Part shown: positions 1-7,720 of the stretch, one piece after another
How positions within the stretch are numbered: position 1 is the stretch's first letter
Layout of the letters: the number at the start of each line of letters is the position of its first letter
NCBI RefSeq assembly: GCF_003627815.1
Contig: NZ_CP032698.1
Location: forward strand, 6,200,001-6,264,000
Direction of reading: 5' to 3'
Length of the DNA stretch: 64,000 nt
DNA from: Streptomyces hundungensis
GTDB lineage: Bacteria > Actinomycetota > Actinomycetes > Streptomycetales > Streptomycetaceae
Translations under genes and position numbers: made by a program
Notes under the pieces: model-generated
Seen by the model: the letters and a program-made list of their open reading frames with translations, nothing else
What the model was told of the DNA's origin: nothing
Databases searched by the model: none

Positions 1-1385
1 TCGGCCAGTACGCCCACGACGGCCGCAGCGAGCTGGTCGTCACCTTCGCCTACAACCAGTACCAGCAGCAGTTCCAGGCGCTGGCCAAGGGCATGGTGGA
101 GTGGGTCACCCAGGGCGTGCACCTGGGGCAGAGCCACAACTACCTGTCGATGCACGTGGACGACGTGTTCGCGCCCGACGCCCGCTGGGACACCGTCAAC
201 AACTGCACGCCCGGCGACTTCGACTGCCCCGCGGGCGGCGCCGCGAGCACGGACATCCGGATGACGGCGGCCGACGCCCAGTACGCCGCGCAGTGGGAGC
301 AGACCAGCGGCTTCACGCTCGACATGGTCTTCAACGCGGGCTCGGGCGAGGAGTGGAAGTCGGAGAACGGCGGCACCGACGCGCTCACCGCCCAACTCCT
401 GGCCGACAAGGCCAAGTTCCGCTGGATGAACCACACCTACACGCACGAGTTCCTCGGCTGCGTCCAGGACAACACCGTCGTGCCGTGGCAGTGCAAGAAG
501 AACGCCGACGGAAGCACCCAGTGGATGAGCCGGGCCGACATCTCGGCGCAGATCTCGCAGAACTACAACTGGGCCGTCCAAAAGGGCCTCCCGGTCGACA
601 AGAGCGAGATCGTCACCGGTGAGCACTCCGGCATGAAGGTCCTGCCGCAGCAGCCCGACGACAACCCGAACCTGGCGGGCGCCTTCGCCGACAACGGGAT
701 CAAATGGGCCGGCAGCGACGCCTCGCGCGAGCCGGACCAGCGCGCGGTCGGCGCCACCCAGACGGTGCCCCGGCACCCGATGAACGTGTACTACAACGTC
801 GGCAAGGCCGCCGAGATGACCGACGAGTACAACTGGCTGTACACCTCACGGGCCAACGGCGGAAGCGGCGTCTGCGAGGACAACCCGGCCTCCACCTGCA
901 TGCCCGCACCGCTGGACACGGCCACCGGCTACGCGTCGTACATCGTGCCGCGGGAGGCCAAGACCGCGCTCTCGCACGTGCTGTGGAACGACCCGCGCCC
1001 GACGTACGTCCACCAGTCGAACCTGGCCGAGGAGCGGATCCTCTACCCGGTCCTCGACCGGATCCTCGGCGACTACAAGGCGCTGTACGCGGACAACGCG
1101 CCGATCGTGAACCTGCGCGAGAAGGACGCGGGAACCGAGTTGGGCCGCCGGGCGTCCTGGGACAAGGCGCTCGCGTCCGGTTCGGTGACCGCCTACCGGA
1201 TCGGCACCGCCGTGACCGTCCAGGCTCCGAAGGGGGTGGCCGCCCCGGTCACGGCGCCGGAGGGCACCGTCAAGCAACTGCTCCTCGGCACCGCCGTTTT
1301 CGGGACGCCGTACGCGGGCGAGCGCTCCGACTGGACCTCGCCCGAGGCGCTCCAGTCGGCGATCACGCTGAAGCTGCCGGCCTGA
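1..1385 (+). CDS. Agd3-like NodB-fold polysaccharide deacetylase, 5' end outside window
   Basis: The frame is open from base 3, so the start lies upstream and only about the last 460 residues are visible. Two deacetylase motifs can be read: His-x-Asp-Asp at 153-164 and Asn-His-Thr-Tyr-Thr-His at 429-446, which in NodB-fold enzymes carry the catalytic aspartate and the metal-binding histidines. The text around them (HVDDVFAPDARWD) resembles, from memory, the CE18 enzyme Agd3, which deacetylates GalNAc in fungal galactosaminogalactan, more than chitin or peptidoglycan CE4 enzymes. The protein is probably exported; the signal peptide would be in the missing part. It leads a co-oriented set with a PelF-type glycosyltransferase and two hydrolases, which suggests it makes the polymer cationic. 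The deacetylase fold is fairly sure; the substrate is inferred from context. Confidence 0.75.
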   Translation, partial: GQYAHDGRSELVVTFAYNQYQQQFQALAKGMVEWVTQGVHLGQSHNYLSMHVDDVFAPDARWDTVNNCTPGDFDCPAGGAASTDIRMTAADAQYAAQWEQTSGFTLDMVFNAGSGEEWKSENGGTDALTAQLLADKAKFRWMNHTYTHEFLGCVQDNTVVPWQCKKNADGSTQWMSRADISAQISQNYNWAVQKGLPVDKSEIVTGEHSGMKVLPQQPDDNPNLAGAFADNGIKWAGSDASREPDQRAVGATQTVPRHPMNVYYNVGKAAEMTDEYNWLYTSRANGGSGVCEDNPASTCMPAPLDTATGYASYIVPREAKTALSHVLWNDPRPTYVHQSNLAEERILYPVLDRILGDYKALYADNAPIVNLREKDAGTELGRRASWDKALASGSVTAYRIGTAVTVQAPKGVAAPVTAPEGTVKQLLLGTAVFGTPYAGERSDWTSPEALQSAITLKLPA

Positions 1386-1404
1386 CCGACCGCTCGATCG
1401 CCAG

Positions 1405-1499
1405 GGTCTGTCCGGCGGGTCCGGTCGCCCGTCGGCGGCCCGGCACCCGGACGCCGTGAACCACAGGGCGTCCCGGGGGCGGGACCCGCCGGACAGACC
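1405..1499. repeat. 18-bp perfect inverted repeat between deacetylase and pelF
   Basis: GGTCTGTCCGGCGGGTCC at 1405-1422 is matched by its exact reverse complement at 1482-1499, with a 59-base spacer. It fills most of the 149-base gap between the deacetylase stop and the pelF start. In RNA it would form a long stem, so it may act as a terminator or attenuator inside the cluster. It could also be a small non-autonomous element, but I see no target duplication at its edges. Confidence 0.75.
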
Positions 1500-1534
1500 T
1501 TGTACGCACGACCGCTTGTCCTGGGGGGACATTC

Positions 1535-3085
1535 ATGCCGAGCAGTGGCCGTCATGTCACCATGCTCACAGAGGGCACATATCCGCATATTCACGGGGGT
1601 GTGAGTACCTGGTGCGATCAGCTCGTCCGCGGGATGCCGGAGGTCGACTTCCAGGTCGTCGCCCTCACCGGCAGCGGCCGCGAGCCGGTCACCTGGGAGC
1701 TTCCCGCCAACGTCTACCGGCACACGGCCTTCGCGCTGTGGGGGCCGCAGCCCGGCAGGCGCCGGCCGCTCCTCGGCAAGGAGCGGCGCCGGTTCACCGA
1801 CACCTACGAACGCTTCCTGCTCGCCCTGCTCGACCCGGAGTCCGGCTGTGACTTCGCCTCGGCCCTGTACGGCCTGGCCGAACTCGCCCGGGCCGGGCGC
1901 CTGTCGGCGGCGCTGCGCTCCGAGGCGGCGCTGAAGTCGCTCATGTGGATCTGGAGCATGCCGCACCTGGCGCTCTCCCGGGCGCGGCCCACCGTGCACG
2001 ACGCCCTGACCGCGACCGACCTCCTGGAACACGCCCTGCGCCCGCTCGCCGCCCGCATCCCGGCGGACAGCGTGGCGCACGCGGTCAGCAGCGGCCTGGC
2101 CACGCTGCCCGCGCTCGCCGCGCAGCACTTCGACCAGGTGCCGTTCCTGCTCACCGAACACGGCATCTACCTGCGCGAACGCTATCTCGGCTACCGCACG
2201 GCCCAGCAGAGCTGGCCGGTGAAGGCGGTGCTGTTGAGCTTCTACCGGGAGCTCAACACCCTGGGATACCGCAAGGCCGACCTCATCACCCCCTGCAACC
2301 AGTACAACCGCCGCTGGGAGGAGCGCGGAGGCGCCCCCTCCGAGCGCATCCGCACCGTCTACAACGGCGTCGACCCCGACCTGTTCCCGCACGCCGGACC
2401 CGACCCGGCGATCCCCACCCTCAGCTGGTGCGGGCGCATCGACCCGATCAAGGACCTGGAGACCCTGATCCGGGCGTACGCCATCGTGCGCGCCGAACTC
2501 CCCGACACCCGGCTGCGGTTGTACGGGGGAGTGCCGGCCGGCGGCCAGGACTACAAGACCCGTCTGGAGAAGCTGGCCGCCGAACTCGGCGTCACCGACG
2601 GCATCTCCTACGAGGGCCGCGTCACGGACGTCGCGAGCGCGTACGCCTCGGGCAGCGTCGTGATGCTCTCCAGCATCAGCGAGGGCTTCCCGTTCTCCCT
2701 GATCGAGGCCATGTCCTGCGGGCGGGCCACCGTCTCCACGGACGTCGGAGGGGTACGGGAAGCGGCCGGCGACGCGGGGCTCGTGGTGCCGCCACGGGAG
2801 CCCGCCGTCATGGCCGAAGCCGCCATCGGACTGCTCCGCGACCCCGCGCGCCGCACCGAACTGGGCGCCGCCGCCCGTCAGCGCGTGATCGACAAGTTCA
2901 CCCTGCACCGGTCGGTGGACGGCTTCCGCCGCATCTACCGGGAACTGGCCGGACACCTCGAACCCGAGCCCGCGCGGGCCGAGTTCAGGCCCGAGGACGA
3001 CTGGACGCTGCAACTCGCGGCGCCCTGGTACCGCGAGCTGTCCCACGACGGGGCGGCCGGCACGCTCGGCGGGGTGGCCCGATGA
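1535..3085 (+). CDS. pelF: PelF-type family 4 glycosyltransferase
   Basis: A 516-residue cytosolic GT-B glycosyltransferase. The N-terminus carries the PelF signature (TEGTYPHIHGGVSTW, residues 12-26), and the C-terminal Rossmann half has the Glu-x7-Glu sugar-nucleotide motif EGFPFSLIE (Glu383, Glu391) followed by GGVREA. PelF proteins polymerise UDP-activated amino sugars for Pel exopolysaccharide; fungal galactosaminogalactan uses the related enzyme Gtb3. The ATG follows a GGGGGGA ribosome site by a few bases. The stop overlaps the next ATG (ATGA), so translation is coupled to the membrane partner gene. No PelD- or PelE-like genes are seen, though upstream sequence is missing. Length is normal for the family. 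The family call is firm; the exact polymer is inferred. Confidence 0.88.
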   Translation: MPSSGRHVTMLTEGTYPHIHGGVSTWCDQLVRGMPEVDFQVVALTGSGREPVTWELPANVYRHTAFALWGPQPGRRRPLLGKERRRFTDTYERFLLALLDPESGCDFASALYGLAELARAGRLSAALRSEAALKSLMWIWSMPHLALSRARPTVHDALTATDLLEHALRPLAARIPADSVAHAVSSGLATLPALAAQHFDQVPFLLTEHGIYLRERYLGYRTAQQSWPVKAVLLSFYRELNTLGYRKADLITPCNQYNRRWEERGGAPSERIRTVYNGVDPDLFPHAGPDPAIPTLSWCGRIDPIKDLETLIRAYAIVRAELPDTRLRLYGGVPAGGQDYKTRLEKLAAELGVTDGISYEGRVTDVASAYASGSVVMLSSISEGFPFSLIEAMSCGRATVSTDVGGVREAAGDAGLVVPPREPAVMAEAAIGLLRDPARRTELGAAARQRVIDKFTLHRSVDGFRRIYRELAGHLEPEPARAEFRPEDDWTLQLAAPWYRELSHDGAAGTLGGVAR

Positions 3086-4518
3086 GCGGATCCCTGTGGA
3101 TCGGCGGGGAGGAGGGGCAGGACACCCTGCCCTTCATCCCCCGCCAGCGCACGGCCCGGTCGCCCGAGGGCGACGCCGTGGCCGAACTCGCCCTGCGCCT
3201 TGAGGACTTGATAGCCGTGGCCGTCCACCCGGACGAGATAGCCGCGATCATGGAGTCCGACGGCATGACCGACGCCCGGATACACGCCGTCTACGGCCAT
3301 CCCGACTCCTTCTCGCTCGCCGAGGAGCTCTACGGCCGGGTCGAGCGCCACTACCCGGCCGCCCCGGCCCCGCCCCCCGAGCCCTGGCACACCCACCTCG
3401 GCTCCTGCCTCCTGCGCGGCCTCGTCTTCGCCCTGCCGGGCCTCGCCTACGTCCTGGGGGCGCCCCTGCTGGCCGGGCCGCCCGCCGAGTTCGGCCTCCC
3501 CTCCGGGACGCTCGCCCTGCTCGCCGGGACCGTCACGGGCTGGGTGTGGAACCAGTCGCTCTCCCACCGCGCGCACTCCTGGCTCAGCCTCGCCGACCGC
3601 CCCGCCGCCGTCCGCGCGCTGCGCCTGGGCGCCCCGCTCGGCGCCGCGCTCAGCGCCCTGGCCGCTGTCGCCGCGGCCGGCCCGAACGACCTGGACGCCG
3701 CCGTGTTCGCCGCCGGCCAGTGCTGTTACCTCGCGGCGGCCACCACGCTGTTGGTGCTGGGCCGCGAACGCCCGCTGTTCTGGGCCCTGTTGCCCCTCAC
3801 CCTCGGCCTCGTACCGGCAGTCGCGGCCACCGTGGGCCCCGCGCTGCTCCTGGGCTCGCTTCTCGCCGCGGTGACGCTCGCCGTGCTCGCGCTGCGCGGC
3901 GAGACGGCCGGGCCCGGCCCGCGGGGCGCGGTCTCGCCCCGGCTCGCCGCCTCCGTCCCGTACGGCCTGTTCGGCCTCGGCGCGGGCATCCTCGTGCTGT
4001 ACGCCGCCCTCGGCGACCTCTTTCGGCACGACTCCACGGGCATGGTCGCCGGGCCGTCCGCGGTCGCCCTCACGCTGAGCATGGGCCCCGCCGAATGGCT
4101 CCTGCACCGCTTCCGCGCCGAGAGCCTCGCGGGCCTGCGCGCCACGTCGAGCGCGCGGGGATTTCGCGGTTCGGTGACGGCCACCGTCTCGCTCTGCCTC
4201 CTCGCCTATCTCCTGACCCTGGCCGCGCTCGCCGAGGCGGGCACCCGGCTGTGGCCGGACGCCCCCGCACTGAGCGGCATCCGTCTGGCGACGCTGCTCA
4301 TGATCGGCGCGGTGCTGTGGACCGGGCTGCTGCTCCAGTCGTTCGGGGCGGCGCCGGGAGCGGCCGTGGTGTGCTGCGCGGCGGCCCTCGCACAGACCCT
4401 GGCCCTGCTCCTGGGCGCGCCGCCCGAGGCGGGCCTGGTGGTCTCGGGCGGCGCGGTCGCGCTGCTGGCCGCCATGGCGTGTGTCCTACTGGGAAGGGCG
4501 AGCGCCCACCGCCCATGA
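3082..4518 (+). CDS. 12-helix membrane protein, PelG-like exopolysaccharide exporter candidate
   Basis: 478 residues, starting at an ATG inside the pelF stop (ATGA). About 110 mostly soluble, acidic N-terminal residues (GGEEGQDTLPFIPRQ onward) are followed by roughly twelve hydrophobic segments between about residues 115 and 475. A GPAEWLLHRFR stretch after the eighth segment recalls the polar loop motifs of PelG. PelG is the MOP-superfamily membrane partner of PelF and moves the nascent polymer across the membrane. I could not recognise this protein by sequence alone: the assignment rests on topology, coupling to pelF and operon position. The cytosolic N-terminal extension is unusual and might dock PelF or sense a regulator. 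A plain membrane protein of unknown function is the alternative. Confidence 0.6.
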   Translation: MSGSLWIGGEEGQDTLPFIPRQRTARSPEGDAVAELALRLEDLIAVAVHPDEIAAIMESDGMTDARIHAVYGHPDSFSLAEELYGRVERHYPAAPAPPPEPWHTHLGSCLLRGLVFALPGLAYVLGAPLLAGPPAEFGLPSGTLALLAGTVTGWVWNQSLSHRAHSWLSLADRPAAVRALRLGAPLGAALSALAAVAAAGPNDLDAAVFAAGQCCYLAAATTLLVLGRERPLFWALLPLTLGLVPAVAATVGPALLLGSLLAAVTLAVLALRGETAGPGPRGAVSPRLAASVPYGLFGLGAGILVLYAALGDLFRHDSTGMVAGPSAVALTLSMGPAEWLLHRFRAESLAGLRATSSARGFRGSVTATVSLCLLAYLLTLAALAEAGTRLWPDAPALSGIRLATLLMIGAVLWTGLLLQSFGAAPGAAVVCCAAALAQTLALLLGAPPEAGLVVSGGAVALLAAMACVLLGRASAHRP

Positions 4519-4585
4519 ACGCCGCCGCCCATGAACGCCGCCGCCCATGAACCCAGCCATCCATGAACCCCACCGCCCATGAACC
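4513..4585 (+). repeat. Five-copy 16-bp tandem repeat carrying in-line ATG codons
   Basis: The core CCATGAAC recurs with its ATG at 4515, 4531, 4547, 4563 and 4579, an exact 16-base period with small sequence drift between units. The array starts inside the stop region of the membrane protein gene and runs into the leader of the spherulin-like gene. Sixteen is not a multiple of three, so the ATGs lie in all three frames. Confidence 0.9.
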
Positions 4586-4631
4586 CCCCACCGAGCCCTC
4601 CGAGAACCCCGAGCGCGCTGCGAGGCAGCAC

Positions 4632-5249
4632 ATGAGCAGACTCCTGGTGCCCTACTACGAGCACCCGGCCGAGCGCCCCGACGCCTGGGACGCGCTGATC
4701 GCCGCCGCGCCCTCGCTGTATGGGGTCGTCCTCAACCCGGCCAGCGGGCCCGGGAGTTCACCCGACGCCGCGTTCGCCGCGGTGGCCGGCCGGCTGCGCT
4801 CGGCGGGCGTGCGGGTGCTCGGCTACGTGGACACCGCCTACGGCCGGCGCCCGCCGCAGGACGTGGTGCGCGAGGCGGTGCGCCACCACCAGTGGTACGG
4901 GGTGCACGGGCTCTTCCTCGACCAGGCGGCCACCAACGCCCAGCAACTGCCGTACTACGCGGACCTGCGGACCGCGCTCGCCGCCACCCAGGACACCTAT
5001 GTCACGCTCGTCCTGAACCACGGAGCCGACCCGCACCCCGGCTACGCCAGGATCGCCGACCTCCTCGTCACCTTCGAGGGCCCCTGGTCGGCGTACCGGC
5101 CGACCGGGACGGCCGGACCCGACACCTGCCACCTGGTGTACGAGGCGCCGCCCGACGCGGTCGCCCAGGCCCCGGTCCACTGCCTGGTTCCCGGTCAACT
5201 CCCGCACCCCTGGGGCACGTTGCCGCACCTCCCGGAGCCCGCCCGGTGA
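4632..5249 (+). CDS. Spherulin-4/GH135-family glycoside hydrolase
   Basis: 205 residues from the ATG at 4632, which has GAGG at the right distance; an in-frame ATG at 4563 sits inside a tandem repeat without a ribosome site. The family pattern is clear: LLVPYYEHP at the N-terminus, VVLNPASGPG, VLGYVDTAYGRR, WYGVHGLFLDQ and VTFEGPW. These are the strand ends of the TIM barrel of spherulin-4/Sph3 proteins, which cleave GalNAc-containing galactosaminogalactan in fungi. The usual Asp-Glu pair after the fifth strand reads Asp97-Gln98 here, while Glu149 is kept. I see no obvious signal peptide, so it may act inside the cell or use another export route. The stop overlaps the GTG of the GH114 gene. 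Confidence 0.82.
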   Translation: MSRLLVPYYEHPAERPDAWDALIAAAPSLYGVVLNPASGPGSSPDAAFAAVAGRLRSAGVRVLGYVDTAYGRRPPQDVVREAVRHHQWYGVHGLFLDQAATNAQQLPYYADLRTALAATQDTYVTLVLNHGADPHPGYARIADLLVTFEGPWSAYRPTGTAGPDTCHLVYEAPPDAVAQAPVHCLVPGQLPHPWGTLPHLPEPAR

Positions 5250-6070
5250 GACGCGCGCTCCTCCTGCTCGCCCCGCTGCTCCTGCTCGCGGCGTGCACCT
5301 CCTCCCCGGACGGGCCCGACGAGGGGGACGGCGCGGACGGCGGGAGCACCAGGCCTCCCGCCCCCTCGGGCCCGCACTGGAAGCCGAAGCCGGGCCTGAC
5401 CTGGCAGTGGCAGCTCAAGGGCACCCTCGACGCAACCGTGGACGTCCAGGTGTACGACATCGACGCCTTCGACCAGAGCGCGGCGGCCGTCGCCGATCTG
5501 CACCGCCGGGGCCGCAAGGTCATCTGCTACGTCTCGACGGGCGCCTGGGAGAACTGGCGGCCCGACGCGGCGCGGTTCCCCAAGGACGTGCTCGGCAAGG
5601 GCAACGGCTGGGACGGCGAGCGCTGGCTCGACATCCGCCGCACCGACGTCCTGGAGCCGCTCGTCGCCGCCCGTCTGGACATGTGCCGGGCCAAGGGCTT
5701 CGACGCGGTCGAACCGGACAACATGGACGGCTACCGCAACGACACCGGCTTCCCCCTCAAGGCCGCCGACCAGCTCCGCTACAACGAGCTGGTCGCCCGC
5801 CTCGCCCACGACCGGGGGCTCGGGGTGGGCCTGAAGAACGACCTCGACCAGATCCCGCCGCTGCTCGCCCACTTCGACTTCGCGGTCAACGAGCAGTGCG
5901 CCCAGTACCACGAGTGCGACCGGCTCACCCCGTTCGTCGCCGCGGGCAAGGCCGTCTTCCACGTCGAGTACGAACTCCCGCCCGCCCGGTTCTGCGCCCA
6001 GTCGAAGAAGCTCGGCCTCAGCTCGATGGCGAAGAAGTACGACCTCCAGGTCTGGCGCGACCCCTGCTGA
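5246..6070 (+). CDS. GH114 endo-alpha-1,4-polygalactosaminidase lipoprotein
   Basis: 274 residues from a GTG that overlaps the previous stop (GTGA). A lipoprotein signal ends in LLAAC with Cys17, followed by a flexible Gly/Asp/Pro-rich linker. The catalytic domain matches GH114 (Ega3-type): TWQWQLKGTLD near the N-terminus, VQVYDIDAFD, KVICYVSTGAWENWRPD, then GFDAVEPDNMDGY with candidate acid Asp158 and FAVNEQCAQY with Glu216. GH114 enzymes cut alpha-1,4-linked galactosamine polymers. A cell-anchored GH114 would trim or release the polymer made by the upstream genes. It is the last gene before a bidirectional terminator. Family assignment is strong; that it acts on this cluster's own product is inferred. 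Confidence 0.88.
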   Translation: MRRALLLLAPLLLLAACTSSPDGPDEGDGADGGSTRPPAPSGPHWKPKPGLTWQWQLKGTLDATVDVQVYDIDAFDQSAAAVADLHRRGRKVICYVSTGAWENWRPDAARFPKDVLGKGNGWDGERWLDIRRTDVLEPLVAARLDMCRAKGFDAVEPDNMDGYRNDTGFPLKAADQLRYNELVARLAHDRGLGVGLKNDLDQIPPLLAHFDFAVNEQCAQYHECDRLTPFVAAGKAVFHVEYELPPARFCAQSKKLGLSSMAKKYDLQVWRDPC

Positions 6071-6103
6071 GGCTGAGCTCGTCGTTCAACGACAAGCTCA
6101 GCC
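6071..6103. terminator. Bidirectional terminator between GH114 gene and cobS
   Basis: GGCTGAGCT at 6071-6079 pairs perfectly with AGCTCAGCC at 6095-6103, and GTCG/CGAC extends the stem around a TTCAA loop. It lies between two convergent stop codons and can serve both genes. Confidence 0.85.
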
Positions 6104-6880
6104 GAGCGTGAGGGCGACCAGCGTCACCGTCGCGCAGCCCTCTGCGACCGCCCCGAACACATCGCCCGTCACCCCGCCGAAGCGCCGCAGGCACCGTCGC
6201 AGCAGCACCTCGGCCGCCCCGAGCCCGGCCACCGCGGCCAGCGCGAAGTGCGGCGCGGACCAGGGCCCGAACAGGCCGCCCGTGCCCGCGCAGACCGCCG
6301 TCACCAGGGCGGCCACGGCCAGCGCGCCCCACCCCGCCACCGTGCCCGCGACCACCGCGCCGAGCCCGTCGGGCCGGGCCGCCGCGACCCCGCGCCGCGA
6401 GGCGAGGGTCAGCGCGGTGCGGGCGGTCAGCGCCGCGACGACGGCCCCGGCCGCGCCCCGCGCCCAGCCGTCCTCGAACAGTCGGGACAGCGCCGCGATC
6501 TGGGCCAGCAGACAGAACAGCAGGGTGACCACGCCGAAGGGGCCGATGTCGCTGCGCTTCATGATGCGCAGCGCCTCCTCTGCGGGCTTGGCGCTGCCGA
6601 GGCCGTCGGCGACATCGGCGAGCCCGTCCAGATGCAGACCCCGGGTCAACAGGGCGGGCGCGGCCACACTCCCCACGGCCGCAAGCAGGGCCCCCGCCCC
6701 GAGCGCCCGGAGCCCCGCGCCCGCGGCCGCCGCGCACAGGCCCACGGCGAGCCCGGCGAGCGGGGCGAGGGTCATCCCCGCGCGGGCGGTGGCGCGGTCC
6801 CACCGGGTGATGCGGGCGGGGAAGACGGTGAGGGTGCCGAAGGCGAAACGTACGCCGTGCAGGGCCGTGCTTGGGTTCAC
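6098..6880 (-). CDS. cobS: Cobalamin synthase (adenosylcobinamide-GDP ribazoletransferase)
   Basis: 260 residues from GTG at 6880. CobS is a membrane enzyme that joins adenosylcobinamide-GDP to alpha-ribazole (phosphate), the last step of the nucleotide loop. The diagnostic motif LTRGLHLDGLADVADGLG, followed by ALRIMKRSDIGPFG, is present, as is the C-terminal GGVTGDVFGA segment, all between hydrophobic helices. Length is typical (about 250). It is separated from cobT and cobU by a gene on the opposite strand. I saw no cobalamin riboswitch in the 78-base gap upstream. Its stop codon falls inside the shared terminator. Confidence 0.95.
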   Translation of the reverse strand: MNPSTALHGVRFAFGTLTVFPARITRWDRATARAGMTLAPLAGLAVGLCAAAAGAGLRALGAGALLAAVGSVAAPALLTRGLHLDGLADVADGLGSAKPAEEALRIMKRSDIGPFGVVTLLFCLLAQIAALSRLFEDGWARGAAGAVVAALTARTALTLASRRGVAAARPDGLGAVVAGTVAGWGALAVAALVTAVCAGTGGLFGPWSAPHFALAAVAGLGAAEVLLRRCLRRFGGVTGDVFGAVAEGCATVTLVALTLG

Positions 6881-6958
6881 CCGGCGCAGGCTATCTTGAG
6901 CGCTTCGCCCGCCCCCGGCGGTAAATTGCGCATACCAGCGCAAACAGGAGCGGGTGGG

Positions 6959-7720
6959 ATGGGTCACTGGTTCTACCGGAACATCACCGAGCCGGGCAAG
7001 CTGCCCATGCTGCTCGCACTCGCCGCGTTCGTCGTGACGTTCGTGGTGACGCGCTCCATCACCCGTCTGATCCGGGCCGGGCGCGGCCCGTTCCGCAACA
7101 TCAGGCCCGGCGGGCTGCACATCCACCATGTGGTGCCGGGCGTCATCCTCACCATCGTCGGCGGCTTCGGCGCGGTGGGCAGCGGCCGGCACGGCATCGC
7201 CGCTCCCGTCTTCGCCGTCCTGTTCGGGATGGGCGCGGGCCTCGTCCTCGACGAGTTCGCGCTGATCCTGCACCTCGACGACGTGTACTGGACCGAGAAC
7301 GGGCGCAAGAGCGTCGAGGTCGTGGTGCTGACCGCCGCCCTGATGACGCTGGTGCTGGCCGGGTTCTCACCGCTCGGCGTCAATGACGTGAGCCCCGGGG
7401 AGCGGCAGGACCGCGCCTCGTTCATCACCACGATGGCGATCAACTTCTGCTTCGTGCTGATCGCGCTCTTCAAGGGCAAGGTGCGGCTTTCGGTGCTCGG
7501 CATCTTCGTGCCGTTCGTGGCCCTGTTCGGCGCGATCCGGCTCGCCCGCCCCGACTCCCCGTGGGCCCGGCGCTTCTACCGCAAACGGCCCCGGGCCAGG
7601 GCCAGGGCGGGGATGCGGGCCTACCGTCACGACCGGCGCTGGTCGGCGCCGCGCCGTCGGCTTCAGGACTGGATCGGCGGCGCACCCGACAAGCTCCCGG
7701 TGCGCCGCCCGCGATCATGA
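6959..7720 (+). CDS. Multi-pass membrane protein with HIHH and DE/HLDD motifs, function unknown
   Basis: 253 residues, ATG 8 bases after AGGAG, divergent from cobS. About six hydrophobic segments are visible. The first loop contains GGLHIHHVVPG and the third helix region LDEFALILHLDDVYWTENGR, giving a cluster of His, Asp and Glu beside the membrane that could hold metal ions. The C-terminal 60 residues are very basic (RKRPRARARAG) and likely cytosolic. I recognise it only as a conserved actinobacterial membrane protein. The histidine/acid arrangement recalls di-iron membrane hydroxylases, but the spacing does not match any family I know. The last 58 bases overlap the 3' end of the convergent gene. 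Confidence 0.7.
   Translation: MGHWFYRNITEPGKLPMLLALAAFVVTFVVTRSITRLIRAGRGPFRNIRPGGLHIHHVVPGVILTIVGGFGAVGSGRHGIAAPVFAVLFGMGAGLVLDEFALILHLDDVYWTENGRKSVEVVVLTAALMTLVLAGFSPLGVNDVSPGERQDRASFITTMAINFCFVLIALFKGKVRLSVLGIFVPFVALFGAIRLARPDSPWARRFYRKRPRARARAGMRAYRHDRRWSAPRRRLQDWIGGAPDKLPVRRPRS

Noticed and set aside
1193..3046. A 617-codon minus-strand frame opposite pelF.
   Set aside because: No recognisable domain and low-complexity composition; the plus-strand gene has clear PelF motifs.
4515..4562. Earlier ATG codons in the 16-bp repeat as starts of the spherulin-like protein.
   Set aside because: The in-frame ATG at 4515 meets a stop at 4548-4550, and none has a ribosome site; ATG 4632 does.
4892..5245. 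An extended N-terminus for the GH114 protein in the same frame.
   Set aside because: It would overlap the spherulin-like gene by about 350 bases and hide the lipoprotein signal that begins at the GTG at 5246.
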